A stretch of 30,267 nt of DNA from positions 1 through 30,267 of the IMG/VR virus record IMGVR_UViG_3300030380_002914. One strand, given 5' to 3'. The translations under genes were made by a program, and so were the position numbers. Shown here in pieces: positions 13,454 to 21,097 of this stretch. Numbering within the stretch: the stretch's first letter is position 1; each line of letters starts with the position of its first letter. This DNA comes from a virus. A model generated the notes under the pieces. The model was not told where the DNA came from and did no database searches. It saw only the letters and a program-made list of their open reading frames with translations.

Positions 13454-15607
13454 ATGCCTTTAACAAATGTATTAATACAACCAGGATTTAACAAACAAGT
13501 AACTGAAGTTGGCGCAGAAGGTCAATGGACAGATGGAGATTTTGTAAGGTTTAGATACGGACTACCAGAAAAAATAGGTGGCTGGGAAGAAATATTAGCA
13601 AGCACATTAGTAGGAGCTGCAAGAGAACAATTTACTTGGGCAGATTTAGATGGAAGAAGATATGCTGCTATAGGAACAAACAAACTATTAGTTATTTATT
13701 ATGAAGGATCTTTCTACGATATAACTCCATTAGACACAGCTCTTACAGGTTGCACTTTTGATACAGTTAATACAAACGCGACTGTGACTGTAAATAAAGC
13801 AGCACATGCATTAGAGCCTGGAGATTTATTTACATTTACCTCTGTTACTCCTCCTACAGGAGCAGGTTATACAGCAGCAGATTTTGAAACAAATACATTT
13901 CAAGTAGTAACAGTGCCTGACATCGATACGTTTACTATTACAATGGCTAGCGCAGCAGGGACAACGGTCAACGGATCAGGGGCAGCGACTGTAAATCCTT
14001 ATGTAAAAATAGGAAACCTTTCACAAACTTATGGGTTTGGTTGGGGTACTGGACTATGGGGTGGTGGACAATCTGTATTTGGAACTTTAAACGGAAGTTT
14101 AAATGATGACACTGCTGGAACAGGAGGATCTGGAACATCCATAACTCTTGCATCAACGACAGGATTTCCAACAACAGGGACTATAAAAGTTGGAGCAGAA
14201 TTTATTTCTTACACTGGTATTTCATCAAATGACTTGACTGGTATTACTAGAGCTACTGGAGGAACAAGATCGGCACACTCAAGCGGAGCTGGAGTAGAAT
14301 ACTACACAGGTTGGGGACAAGCATCTTTATCTGCAACTCTAAGTATTGATCCTGCCTCTTGGTCTTTAGATAATTTTGGTCAACAACTTATTGCAACAAT
14401 CAAAAACGGAAAGTCTTTTTCTTGGAATCCTACTGCTGCAGATCCAAACGCATTACAAACTAGAGCTGTAGTAATTTCAAACGCACCCACTGCTTCTGTA
14501 ATGTCAATGGTGTCTGACAGAGATAGACATTTATTTATGTTTGGAACAGAAACAACTGTAGGAACACCTAGCTCTCAAGACAAAATGTTTATTAGGTTTT
14601 CAGACCAAGAAAATATATCAGATTACACAGCAACCTCAATTAACACTGCAGGTTCTTTTAGATTAGACTCAGGCACAAAGATAGTAGGAGCTGTAAAAGG
14701 TAAAGATTATACTTTTGTTTTAACAGATTCTTCTGCATATGTAATACAGTTTATTGGGCCGCCTTTTACTTTCAGTGTAAGACAAGTAGGTTCTAATTGT
14801 GGAGCCATTGGTCAACAATCAATCAAATATGTAAACGGAGCAGTTTATTGGATAGGGGAGTCTGGAGGATTTTTTGTATACGATGGTACTGTAAAAGCAT
14901 TACCATGTCTTGTAGAAGACTTTGTTTTTAAAACTACTGGAACTAATTTAGGTATAAACTATGATGCTGGTGAAGAAGTTTATGCTGGATTAAATCATTT
15001 ATATGAAGAAATAATTTGGTTCTATGCAAAATCAGGAAGTTCGCAAATAGATAGATGTGTTACTTATAATTATCAAAACCAAACTTGGACAACTGGCTCT
15101 TTAGCACGAACTACATGGGTTGATGCATCAGTTTATTCTGCACCTTACGCAACCGAATTTAACTCAACAGCTGTTCCGACATTTCCAACAGTTCAAGGAA
15201 TTACTAATATTAATGGCGCTACAACTTATTATGCTCATGAAGTTGGAGTAGACCAAGTAGATACTGCTGGTAATAAAACTGCAATACCTGCATTTATACA
15301 ATCTGGTGATTTTGATTTAACAGTAGGTGGAGATGGTCAGATGTTTATGAGTATGAAAAGATTTGTACCAGATTTTAAAGTAATTCAAGGAGATGCAAGA
15401 ATAACTATTCTGTTAAAAGATTATCCACAGAACTCAAATGTTTCATCTCCATTAGGTCCATTTACAGTTAATTCATCAACTGATAAGGTTGACACAAGGG
15501 CAAGATCAAGATTTGCAAGTTTAAAAGTAGAGAATACCTCTACAGACCAGAATTGGAGATACGGAACTTTTAGAGCAGACATACAACCAGATGGTATGAG
15601 AGGATGA
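13454..15607 (+). CDS. P22 gp10-like packaged-DNA stabilisation / tail hub protein
   Basis: 717 residues. The N-terminus (IQPGFNKQVTEVGAEGQWTD, then FVRFRYGLPEKIGGWEE) is diagnostic of the phage stabilisation family (PF11134, P22 gp10, from memory), which forms the tail hub below gp4 and keeps DNA inside the head. Middle and C-terminal blocks (YVIQFIGPPFTFSVRQVGSN; WIGESGGFFVYDG; NYQNQTWTTGS) fit its beta-propeller-like repeats. About residues 213-283 hold an inserted Gly/Thr-rich module with IKVGAEFISYTG and LTGITRATGGT. The protein is longer than P22 gp10, in part because of this insertion. It has a leaderless-type start. Confidence 0.8.
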   Translation: MPLTNVLIQPGFNKQVTEVGAEGQWTDGDFVRFRYGLPEKIGGWEEILASTLVGAAREQFTWADLDGRRYAAIGTNKLLVIYYEGSFYDITPLDTALTGCTFDTVNTNATVTVNKAAHALEPGDLFTFTSVTPPTGAGYTAADFETNTFQVVTVPDIDTFTITMASAAGTTVNGSGAATVNPYVKIGNLSQTYGFGWGTGLWGGGQSVFGTLNGSLNDDTAGTGGSGTSITLASTTGFPTTGTIKVGAEFISYTGISSNDLTGITRATGGTRSAHSSGAGVEYYTGWGQASLSATLSIDPASWSLDNFGQQLIATIKNGKSFSWNPTAADPNALQTRAVVISNAPTASVMSMVSDRDRHLFMFGTETTVGTPSSQDKMFIRFSDQENISDYTATSINTAGSFRLDSGTKIVGAVKGKDYTFVLTDSSAYVIQFIGPPFTFSVRQVGSNCGAIGQQSIKYVNGAVYWIGESGGFFVYDGTVKALPCLVEDFVFKTTGTNLGINYDAGEEVYAGLNHLYEEIIWFYAKSGSSQIDRCVTYNYQNQTWTTGSLARTTWVDASVYSAPYATEFNSTAVPTFPTVQGITNINGATTYYAHEVGVDQVDTAGNKTAIPAFIQSGDFDLTVGGDGQMFMSMKRFVPDFKVIQGDARITILLKDYPQNSNVSSPLGPFTVNSSTDKVDTRARSRFASLKVENTSTDQNWRYGTFRADIQPDGMRG

Positions 15608-16122
15608 TAGATAATAACAATATGGGCATAGTCCCTTTAGCAAATGAACAAAATTTAGGAATTCTACCTGAAAGAGGTCCTGTAGAATTACCGAGTCCAT
15701 TCGAGATTGGTAAAAATATTGCCAAACAAAAAGCTCTTGAAACTATTGGAAGAAAAGTAGGATTACCTGCATTAGGTCAGGTGCTTGGTATGAATAGTTT
15801 ATATTCTAACCCATTTGGTTTGGCCTTACTTGGCCCTGTTGGTTTAGGTATTGCTGCATTAGGAGGAGGCATAAGAGATAGGTTTATGAACTATAGACAA
15901 GCTAAAGAAACAAAGAAAGCTATTCAAAGAGAATCAGTAAGTGATTTACAAGGTAGAATTGACAAAGGAGAATTTGGTTCAAACACTCCTACACCACAAG
16001 ATGACCGTAGAGGAGGTCAATATTCAGGTGGTTCACAAGGAGGTGGTAGATCAAATGCTGCAAGAAATGCAGGAACGGAAGCTGCACGAGGCGGAGGATT
16101 TGGAGGAAGATTACATGGCTAG
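15604..16122 (+). CDS. Putative minor virion protein with hydrophobic segment
   Basis: 172 residues, overlapping the tail hub stop (ATGA). The central region (about residues 66-90, NPFGLALLGPVGLGIAALGGG) is hydrophobic and Gly-rich. The C-terminus is low-complexity Gly/Arg/Ser/Gln (from about 133). Proteins with this plan are common near ejection proteins of marine podoviruses. A membrane-interacting ejection role is inference. No family is recognised. Confidence 0.65.
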   Translation: MIDNNNMGIVPLANEQNLGILPERGPVELPSPFEIGKNIAKQKALETIGRKVGLPALGQVLGMNSLYSNPFGLALLGPVGLGIAALGGGIRDRFMNYRQAKETKKAIQRESVSDLQGRIDKGEFGSNTPTPQDDRRGGQYSGGSQGGGRSNAARNAGTEAARGGGFGGRLHG

Positions 16123-16279
16123 AGTTGATATTATAATACCTGAACCTTCACCAGAATATACTGAAGAAAACCAAAGACAGATAAATCAATCTTTACGAAC
16201 GATGCAAGATAAGTTAAACACTTCTTATCAACAAGAATTAAAAAATGAACAAGATGCTTTCAACTACTTTTTAACATGA
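16115..16279 (+). CDS. Small conserved marine phage protein, unknown
   Basis: 54 residues from the ATG at 16115, with GGAGG at 16102-16106; longer in-frame starts lie deep in the previous gene without a binding site. It reads MARVDIIIPEPSPEYTEENQRQIN and then a helical, Gln/Asn-rich tail. Its pattern is familiar from uncultured marine phages at this same place after the tail hub. It overlaps the previous gene by 8 bases and the next by 4. Function unknown; possibly a small fibre or virion linker. Confidence 0.7.
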   Translation: MARVDIIIPEPSPEYTEENQRQINQSLRTMQDKLNTSYQQELKNEQDAFNYFLT

Positions 16280-16626
16280 CAATTAGATATAAAAATCAAG
16301 GTTTCAAACAAGCAGGCACAGGTAAGACTACGGTGTTTACATGCCCTAGTGATGCAACAGTTATAGTTAAAAGTGTTTATTGTGCAAACAATGATGCCTC
16401 CTCTGCTATTTTAGTAAATATGAACTTGGTAGATTCTTCTGATTCAAGCGCAGAATATGAATTTTTTAGAAATGATTTAGCTGCGAAGTCACAAGTAAAC
16501 GCTACTCCAGAAGGTTTAAATTTAGAAGCAGGTGATGCAATAACAGTAACAGCAGCTACAGGTAGTAATAAAATTCAAGGTGCTATAAGTTATGCTCAAA
16601 TAGATAGATCACAAGAGAATGGCTAG
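16276..16626 (+). CDS. Putative small virion protein
   Basis: 116 residues, coupled to the previous gene by ATGA. It looks all-beta: TTVFTCPSDATVIVKSVYCANN, ILVNMNLVDSS and AGDAITVTAATGSNKIQG alternate hydrophobic and polar residues. Similar short jelly-roll-like proteins are encoded among tail genes of many marine phages. Its end overlaps the next small gene by 8 bases. No enzymatic motif is seen. A capsid or tail decoration role is inferred from composition. Confidence 0.65.
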   Translation: MTIRYKNQGFKQAGTGKTTVFTCPSDATVIVKSVYCANNDASSAILVNMNLVDSSDSSAEYEFFRNDLAAKSQVNATPEGLNLEAGDAITVTAATGSNKIQGAISYAQIDRSQENG

Positions 16627-16747
16627 ACAAAAGTTTGTTCACTTTGTACCCAGACCAAAACCTAGGAAGAGGCCCGGTCGTCACACAAAACGATTAAACA
16701 AACATGCTAAGAGGTCAGCGAAAAAATACAATCGTCAGGGGAGATGA
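16619..16747 (+). CDS. Highly basic 42-residue conserved peptide
   Basis: The ATG at 16619 opens a 42-codon frame that reads MARQKFVHFVPRPKPRKRPG and continues with RHTKRLNKHAKRSAKKYNRQGR. About half the residues are basic. I recognise this peptide from many marine phage genomes, where it is conserved and unnamed. It resembles a ribosomal-protein-like or nucleic-acid-binding tail. It overlaps both neighbours (8 and 4 bases). Function unknown; DNA condensation or RNA binding is possible. Confidence 0.8.
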   Translation: MARQKFVHFVPRPKPRKRPGRHTKRLNKHAKRSAKKYNRQGR

Positions 16748-17292
16748 TAGATTTAACAAAATTACAAAACATTGTTGATTCTACAAATATAAATTTGAAA
16801 GAATCGGATGTTTTAAATTTTTTAAAGAATAGAAAAAGATGGCCTTTTAAATATCCATGGAATCAACCTACTGTTGAAATATTATCAAATGCTGGTGACT
16901 TACAAAGTAATTATTTATTTGATGCAGATTCGTATTTAAATTTTAATAAATGGGAAGAATTATATAATCTAGGATATACATCTGTTGTTTCAAACATATT
17001 AGATCTTACAGATGATTTGAGAATATTACAAAAGAAACTTTTTTATGAAACAGGATTAAATATTACTGCTAATTTTTATTTTTCTAAACCAGGACAACAA
17101 GCAAGTTTTGATGCGCATAAACATTCTTATGATGTTATTGTTAAACAAATTTATGGAGAATCTACTTGGACTATAAATAATAAGTCTTTTGTTTTACAAT
17201 CTCAAAAGTCTTGTATTGTACCTAAAAATAGTGTACATCAAGTCTTAGATAAGAATGTAAAAAAATTATCTTTAACAATTAATATTGAGTAA
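16744..17292 (+). CDS. Cupin/JmjC-like non-heme iron oxygenase candidate
   Basis: 182 residues, coupled by ATGA. The C-terminal half fits the cupin-4/JmjC hydroxylase pattern: DAHKHSYDVIVKQIYGESTW (residues 123-142) followed by SCIVPKNSVHQV (156-167). Likely metal ligands are H125, H127 and H165. The usual HxD of this group is HxH here. Related enzymes hydroxylate ribosomal and other proteins. It begins the oxygenase-glycosyltransferase cassette. Catalysis is not proven, and a non-enzymatic cupin is the main alternative. Confidence 0.7.
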   Translation: MIDLTKLQNIVDSTNINLKESDVLNFLKNRKRWPFKYPWNQPTVEILSNAGDLQSNYLFDADSYLNFNKWEELYNLGYTSVVSNILDLTDDLRILQKKLFYETGLNITANFYFSKPGQQASFDAHKHSYDVIVKQIYGESTWTINNKSFVLQSQKSCIVPKNSVHQVLDKNVKKLSLTINIE

Positions 17293-17295
17293 ATT

Positions 17296-17493
17296 ATGAA
17301 CGATATACCAAAGATACCTGCAGAGGCTACAGAGATTATCAAACATAAGAGAACTGGAAAAGTATATGCTAGCAAAGCTGAGTTTGATTCTGATGTTGCT
17401 GATCCCAACACTGATACTACTGCTGATGATTTTAGGCAAGACTTGGAAATCAAAGTAACTAAAGTTTCTATAGGTGCACATACAAAAGAGTAA
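17296..17493 (+). CDS. Small acidic protein, unknown
   Basis: 65 residues, three bases after the previous stop. No strong binding site is visible, so translation may depend on the upstream gene. It contains EATEIIKHKRTGKVYASKAE and an acidic stretch (DSDVADPNTDTTADD), and ends KVSIGAHTKE. I recall near-identical small proteins in marine phages, always unnamed. No membrane segment or metal motif is present. Confidence 0.7.
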   Translation: MNDIPKIPAEATEIIKHKRTGKVYASKAEFDSDVADPNTDTTADDFRQDLEIKVTKVSIGAHTKE

Positions 17494-17709
17494 ATGAAAT
17501 TTATTTTCAAAGAGAGAGGAATAGATATAAAACTTTCTTGGAAAGAAAGACTTACAATTTGTTTCAAAGGTCTTCTATCTTTTAATAGATTAGAAAGTTA
17601 TAAACTAAATGCTTCTTTCATGAAGATTCTTGCCGATAGTACCAAAAAATATGGTGACTCAAATGAACATGGTCCAATAGATCCTGACAAAGAAAATCAA
17701 TCTGGATGA
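17494..17709 (+). CDS. Small protein, unknown
   Basis: 71 residues, starting directly after the previous stop and overlapping the next ATG by four bases. The N-terminal half is basic and amphipathic (MKFIFKERGIDIKLSWKERL), followed by CFKGLLSFNRLESYKLN, and a polar Asp/Glu-rich C-terminus. It could be an amphipathic peripheral membrane protein. No family is recognised. It lies inside the oxygenase-glycosyltransferase cassette. Confidence 0.6.
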   Translation: MKFIFKERGIDIKLSWKERLTICFKGLLSFNRLESYKLNASFMKILADSTKKYGDSNEHGPIDPDKENQSG

Positions 17710-18278
17710 TAAATGTTATTGATGATTTTTACGATTTAGATTCTCTAGGTTTAGTATTAGTTAATTTTCTTAATTTACATTTTCAACCGAACCACGAACC
17801 TCATGCAAGTTATTTTGGAGGTGATAGATTATTGGGATATCCAACAAATGAGACAAACGTTTTTAAAGATGAAGGCGAACAATCTCCTTTTAGACTTTTT
17901 GAAAAAACATTTATAAAAAAAACAAATATAAAACCACTTAAAATAAAAACTTTTTTTAGAAAGACATCTTTAGATGAATGTAAAAAATCACCTTCTTGGA
18001 AACAATACAAACCTCACAAAGATCCAAAACATTTTGATTTAGCAGGCATTGTTTATTTTAACGCTAATACATTGAGGGATGGCACTTACATTTTTAATAA
18101 AGCAGAAGATTTTGAACCTACTATAATTGTAGGCTCTAAATACAACAGATGTGTTTTCTATAATTCTCAGATTGATCATTCACCCTCTATGGAACAAAGT
18201 GTAAATGAAAGGTGGACACAACCTTTTTTTATTGTATACAAAGAAGAAACTCTAAAACTTTATGAAAATAGAACCTAG
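17706..18278 (+). CDS. Fe(II)/2OG oxygenase, DUF6445-like
   Basis: 190 residues. It shows the complete oxygenase signature in the C-terminal half: H104-x-D106 (YKPHKDP), LAGIVYFNANTLRDGTYIF (112-130), distal H158 (QIDHSP) and R169 (NERWTQPFFI). The arrangement recalls the phage and bacterial group DUF6445, from memory, which belongs to the 2OG-Fe(II) superfamily. The substrate is unknown. It overlaps the following glycosyltransferase by 17 bases, so the two are probably made together and may act on one target. Confidence 0.8.
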   Translation: MINVIDDFYDLDSLGLVLVNFLNLHFQPNHEPHASYFGGDRLLGYPTNETNVFKDEGEQSPFRLFEKTFIKKTNIKPLKIKTFFRKTSLDECKKSPSWKQYKPHKDPKHFDLAGIVYFNANTLRDGTYIFNKAEDFEPTIIVGSKYNRCVFYNSQIDHSPSMEQSVNERWTQPFFIVYKEETLKLYENRT

Positions 18279-19197
18279 AGGCGCAACTGAAATACAACAT
18301 GAACTTTTAAATAAACATGTTCCAAAAGATTTATTAGACAAATTTCAGATTTGCACGTCCATACCCGGCAAAGTTCCGTTAGACCCAAATAAAATAAATA
18401 TACTTTGGCAAAAGAATTCATACGACCAACCTAACTTACAATTCTTTTTTCAAAACAAAGAAAGATTTAATGAGTACGATTGGTATGTGTTTAACTCAAA
18501 TTGGACATTAGAGAAATTTAGATATTTTTTTCAAGTTCCCGAAGACAAATGTGTAGTAATTAAAAATGGTTGTGCACATTTTCCTGAGAGAAAAATATAT
18601 AAAAAAGGTGATCATATAAAAATTATTCATCATTGCACACCTTGGAGAGGTTTGAATGTTTTGTTGCTAGCCATGCAATTAATCAAAAATAAAAACATAA
18701 CATTAGATGTGTATAGTTCTTGTGAAGTTTATGGTTCTGAGTTTATGGAACAACATGGTAAAGAATTTACTGGACTATTTAATCAAGCAAAAGAATTACC
18801 CAATGTAAATTATATTGGACATAAACCACATGAATATATCCTAGAACATATGTCTGATTATAATATGTTTGTTTATCCGTCTATCTTTGAAGAAACGTTT
18901 TGTGTTTCTGCTCTTGAAGCATTATCTGCAGGATTGCATGTTATTACAACTAACTTTGGTGCGTTGCCTGAAACTTGTTCTGAGTGGCCTGTTTATGTAA
19001 ATTATACAAAAGACCATGAACTGTTAGCAAGTGTAACTGCAGGAGCTATAGACGTAGCAGCTGGTTATTTGCATGAATCTTACATACAAGAACATTTAGA
19101 TGAACAACAAAAGTTTTATAAGAGATTTTACAACTGGAATAAAAAAGGTTTAGAATGGAAACATTTCTTAGAAGGAGCATTAAATGTCAAACGATAA
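18262..19197 (+). CDS. Glycosyltransferase, GT-B fold, group 1 (GT4-like)
   Basis: 311 residues. The C-terminal donor-binding half carries the E-x7-E motif (E211 to E219) in YPSIFEETFCVSALEALSAG (about 205-224), then VITTNFGALPET, the standard GT4 signature. The N-terminal half is shorter than in bacterial enzymes. The start PRGATEIQHE recalls GGxE-type openings of the family in phages. It would transfer a nucleotide-activated sugar to an unknown acceptor. Overlaps with the oxygenase before (17 bases) and a second glycosyltransferase after (14 bases) suggest one pathway. Confidence 0.9.
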   Translation: MKIEPRGATEIQHELLNKHVPKDLLDKFQICTSIPGKVPLDPNKINILWQKNSYDQPNLQFFFQNKERFNEYDWYVFNSNWTLEKFRYFFQVPEDKCVVIKNGCAHFPERKIYKKGDHIKIIHHCTPWRGLNVLLLAMQLIKNKNITLDVYSSCEVYGSEFMEQHGKEFTGLFNQAKELPNVNYIGHKPHEYILEHMSDYNMFVYPSIFEETFCVSALEALSAGLHVITTNFGALPETCSEWPVYVNYTKDHELLASVTAGAIDVAAGYLHESYIQEHLDEQQKFYKRFYNWNKKGLEWKHFLEGALNVKR

Positions 19198-20077
19198 ATA
19201 TATAAATGAAGATACGTACCAAACACTAAGTGAGGTAAAAGTAGAAGCTCAATCTAGTTTTGAAAAAGCTATTAAACCATTATGGAAAACGGACACCGGA
19301 CAATTTAGAGTAGATGAAGAAACAAGTCCTTACGAAATATTTGTAGGAACTCCTGTTCACAGTGAAGTTTCTATTCATTACACACAAGCATTGATAGAAT
19401 TTCAACAACAGTGTTTTTTAAAAAAGATGAAAGTATCATTTCACTTGATGAAATCATCATTAGTAACACAAGGTAGAAATCTTTGTGTTGCTGGTTTTTT
19501 AGAATCTAAAGCAACTCATCTATTGTTTGTTGACTCAGATATATATTTTCAAGCTAAATCAATCTTCGCTATGCTTGAAGCAGACAAACACGTAATTTCA
19601 GTTCCTTACCCTTTAAAAACTTTAATGTGGGATAAGGCTTTTAGAAAAATGCAAGAAGGAAAAATAAAAGAACCAGATGATATTAGAAAAGCTTTACATA
19701 CTTATCCAATGAAAGTTCCTGATGCAAAAGATATTAAGGTGCAGAAAGGTGTTATGGAAGTAACTGATGCTCCTACAGGATGCATGTTAATCAAAAGAGA
19801 AGTAATTGAAAAAATGATAGAAAAGTATCCTGATAAAGAGATTGTACAAAAGACTGTTATTAATGGTAAATATGTCAATAAACCTAATATGTGGAATTTT
19901 TTTGACACACTTCATGACCCTAAAGAAAAAACCTACAATGGTGAAGACTTTGCTTTTTGTAAATTATGGAGAGACTTGGGTGGTAAATGCTACGCTTATA
20001 TCACTGATTCTATCGTGCATGTGGGAGAACACCAGTATCAAGGTAAGTTCTATGATGAGTTGATATTACCTAAGTAA
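19184..20077 (+). CDS. Glycosyltransferase, GT-A fold (GT2-like)
   Basis: 297 residues from an ATG with AAGGAG upstream. GTPVHSEVSIHYTQAL (55-70), SSLVTQGRNLCVAGFLES and HLLFVDSDIYF (112-122), with D117-x-D119 as the metal and nucleotide-sugar motif, identify a GT-A enzyme. Later PTGCMLIKREVIEK and YNGEDFAFCKLW are typical acceptor and catalytic regions of such phage proteins, also seen in cyanophages. It probably adds sugars to a virion or host surface component. A promoter for the next operon begins inside its last codons. Confidence 0.88.
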   Translation: MSNDKYINEDTYQTLSEVKVEAQSSFEKAIKPLWKTDTGQFRVDEETSPYEIFVGTPVHSEVSIHYTQALIEFQQQCFLKKMKVSFHLMKSSLVTQGRNLCVAGFLESKATHLLFVDSDIYFQAKSIFAMLEADKHVISVPYPLKTLMWDKAFRKMQEGKIKEPDDIRKALHTYPMKVPDAKDIKVQKGVMEVTDAPTGCMLIKREVIEKMIEKYPDKEIVQKTVINGKYVNKPNMWNFFDTLHDPKEKTYNGEDFAFCKLWRDLGGKCYAYITDSIVHVGEHQYQGKFYDELILPK

Positions 20078-20088
20078 AATGGTAATAT
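20060..20088 (+). promoter_or_regulatory. Sigma70-like promoter for the ejection-protein operon
   Basis: TTGATA (20060-20065, five of six) and TAATAT (20083-20088, four of six) are separated by 17 bases. Transcription would start near 20095, at the edge of a 14-base palindrome. The spacing equals that of the promoters at 161 and 9768, which strengthens the call despite the imperfect -10 box. Confidence 0.55.
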
Positions 20089-20094
20089 TCAATA

Positions 20095-20108
20095 TTTAAG
20101 ATCTTAAA
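20095..20108 (+). promoter_or_regulatory. 14-base palindrome at the predicted transcription start, operator-like
   Basis: TTTAAGATCTTAAA is a perfect palindrome at about +1 to +14 of the promoter at 20060-20088, and directly precedes AAAAGGAG. A homodimeric regulator could bind here. As RNA it would give only a weak hairpin. AATATTCAATATT (20085-20097) adds a second short inverted repeat beside it. Confidence 0.4.
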
Positions 20109-20125
20109 AGGAGAATTTTACAAAT

Positions 20126-21097
20126 ATGAATCCACTGGCATTAATACCATACGCGTTAGCGGCTTACGGTGGTTATCAAGGATATAGACAAGCAAGAGAT
20201 TCAGGAGCTAGTGGTATAGGACAATTACTAGGAACCGCGACTGGAGCTTATACTGGCTATTCATTAGGTAACATGGTTCCTGGTGTTCCACAACCTCAAG
20301 CAGCTTTTCAATTACCAAAAGGTCCAGGAAGAAATCCTATGGCTCAATATGGTACACAAGCAGCAAGCCAAGTGCCTGTAGCTACAAGCGCAGCGGAACT
20401 TGCAAAAGCTCAAACAGCAGATAGATCAATAGCAGATATTTTATTTAGAAAAAAAAATCCAGCAGATGGATATGATCCTTTAAAAATTTCTGCACTAGCT
20501 GGAGGTATACCTCTTGCATTAGGTGCATTCAATCAAGCACCTGTAGATGTTTATCAACCTACATACAATCTTGCTTACGGAGAATTTGCACAAAAAAGAC
20601 CAAACTTTAAATATATAGATGCAACAACAGGACAAGAAAAAGAATATGAAAAAGTTTACATACCAGAATCAGATCCTGCAAACAAAGGTGACTTAAGAAT
20701 GGGTCCTTACGCAATGAGTAAAACAAGACTTAGAACTGGTGGACTTGCAGAAATAAAAAAATTTAATGAAGGTGGTATAAACTATCTTCCATCAAAAATG
20801 ACTCACGATGAAAACGATGCTAATAATTATATAAGAGCATCGGGTTATGTCGAGGACGGAGCAGGAGTAGGTGATAAAGACGAGGATACAATGTTAGCTC
20901 AATTAGCAGACGGAGAGTTTGTAACAAGAGCAGATGGAGTATTAGGTGCTGGAATCATTGCTGGAGCAAATCCAAATAGCATGAAAGACATGAGAGAAAA
21001 AGGTGCCGATTACTTCTATGAACAACAAAAAAGATACAAACGTGTATTTGATTTATTGAAGGAAAAAAATGGCATCAGCGAACAAAAAAAGAATTAA
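20126..21097 (+). CDS. Putative internal virion / DNA ejection protein
   Basis: 323 residues. The N-terminus is hydrophobic and Gly/Ala/Tyr-rich (LALIPYALAAYGGYQGYRQA, then GIGQLLGTATGAYTGYSLG). The C-terminal third holds YLPSKMTHDENDANNYIRAS and DEDTMLAQLADGEFVTRADG, a block I know from marine podovirus structural clusters. The helical, amphipathic plan and its place as first of four large proteins suggest part of the ejectosome that carries DNA across the envelope. The binding site AAAGGAG is 12 bases from the ATG, rather far. Confidence 0.65.
   Translation: MNPLALIPYALAAYGGYQGYRQARDSGASGIGQLLGTATGAYTGYSLGNMVPGVPQPQAAFQLPKGPGRNPMAQYGTQAASQVPVATSAAELAKAQTADRSIADILFRKKNPADGYDPLKISALAGGIPLALGAFNQAPVDVYQPTYNLAYGEFAQKRPNFKYIDATTGQEKEYEKVYIPESDPANKGDLRMGPYAMSKTRLRTGGLAEIKKFNEGGINYLPSKMTHDENDANNYIRASGYVEDGAGVGDKDEDTMLAQLADGEFVTRADGVLGAGIIAGANPNSMKDMREKGADYFYEQQKRYKRVFDLLKEKNGISEQKKN

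Noticed and set aside
15941-16114. Longer start for the 54-residue protein at 16115.
   Set aside because: The extension is a shadow of the Gly/Ser-rich end of the preceding gene, and GGAGG stands directly before 16115.
3655-18278. The oxygenases as TET/JBP-like DNA base hydroxylases for genome hypermodification.
   Set aside because: They are short, dissimilar to that family as far as I can see, and located among virion genes; no thymidylate- or cytosine-modifying partner is present in the window.
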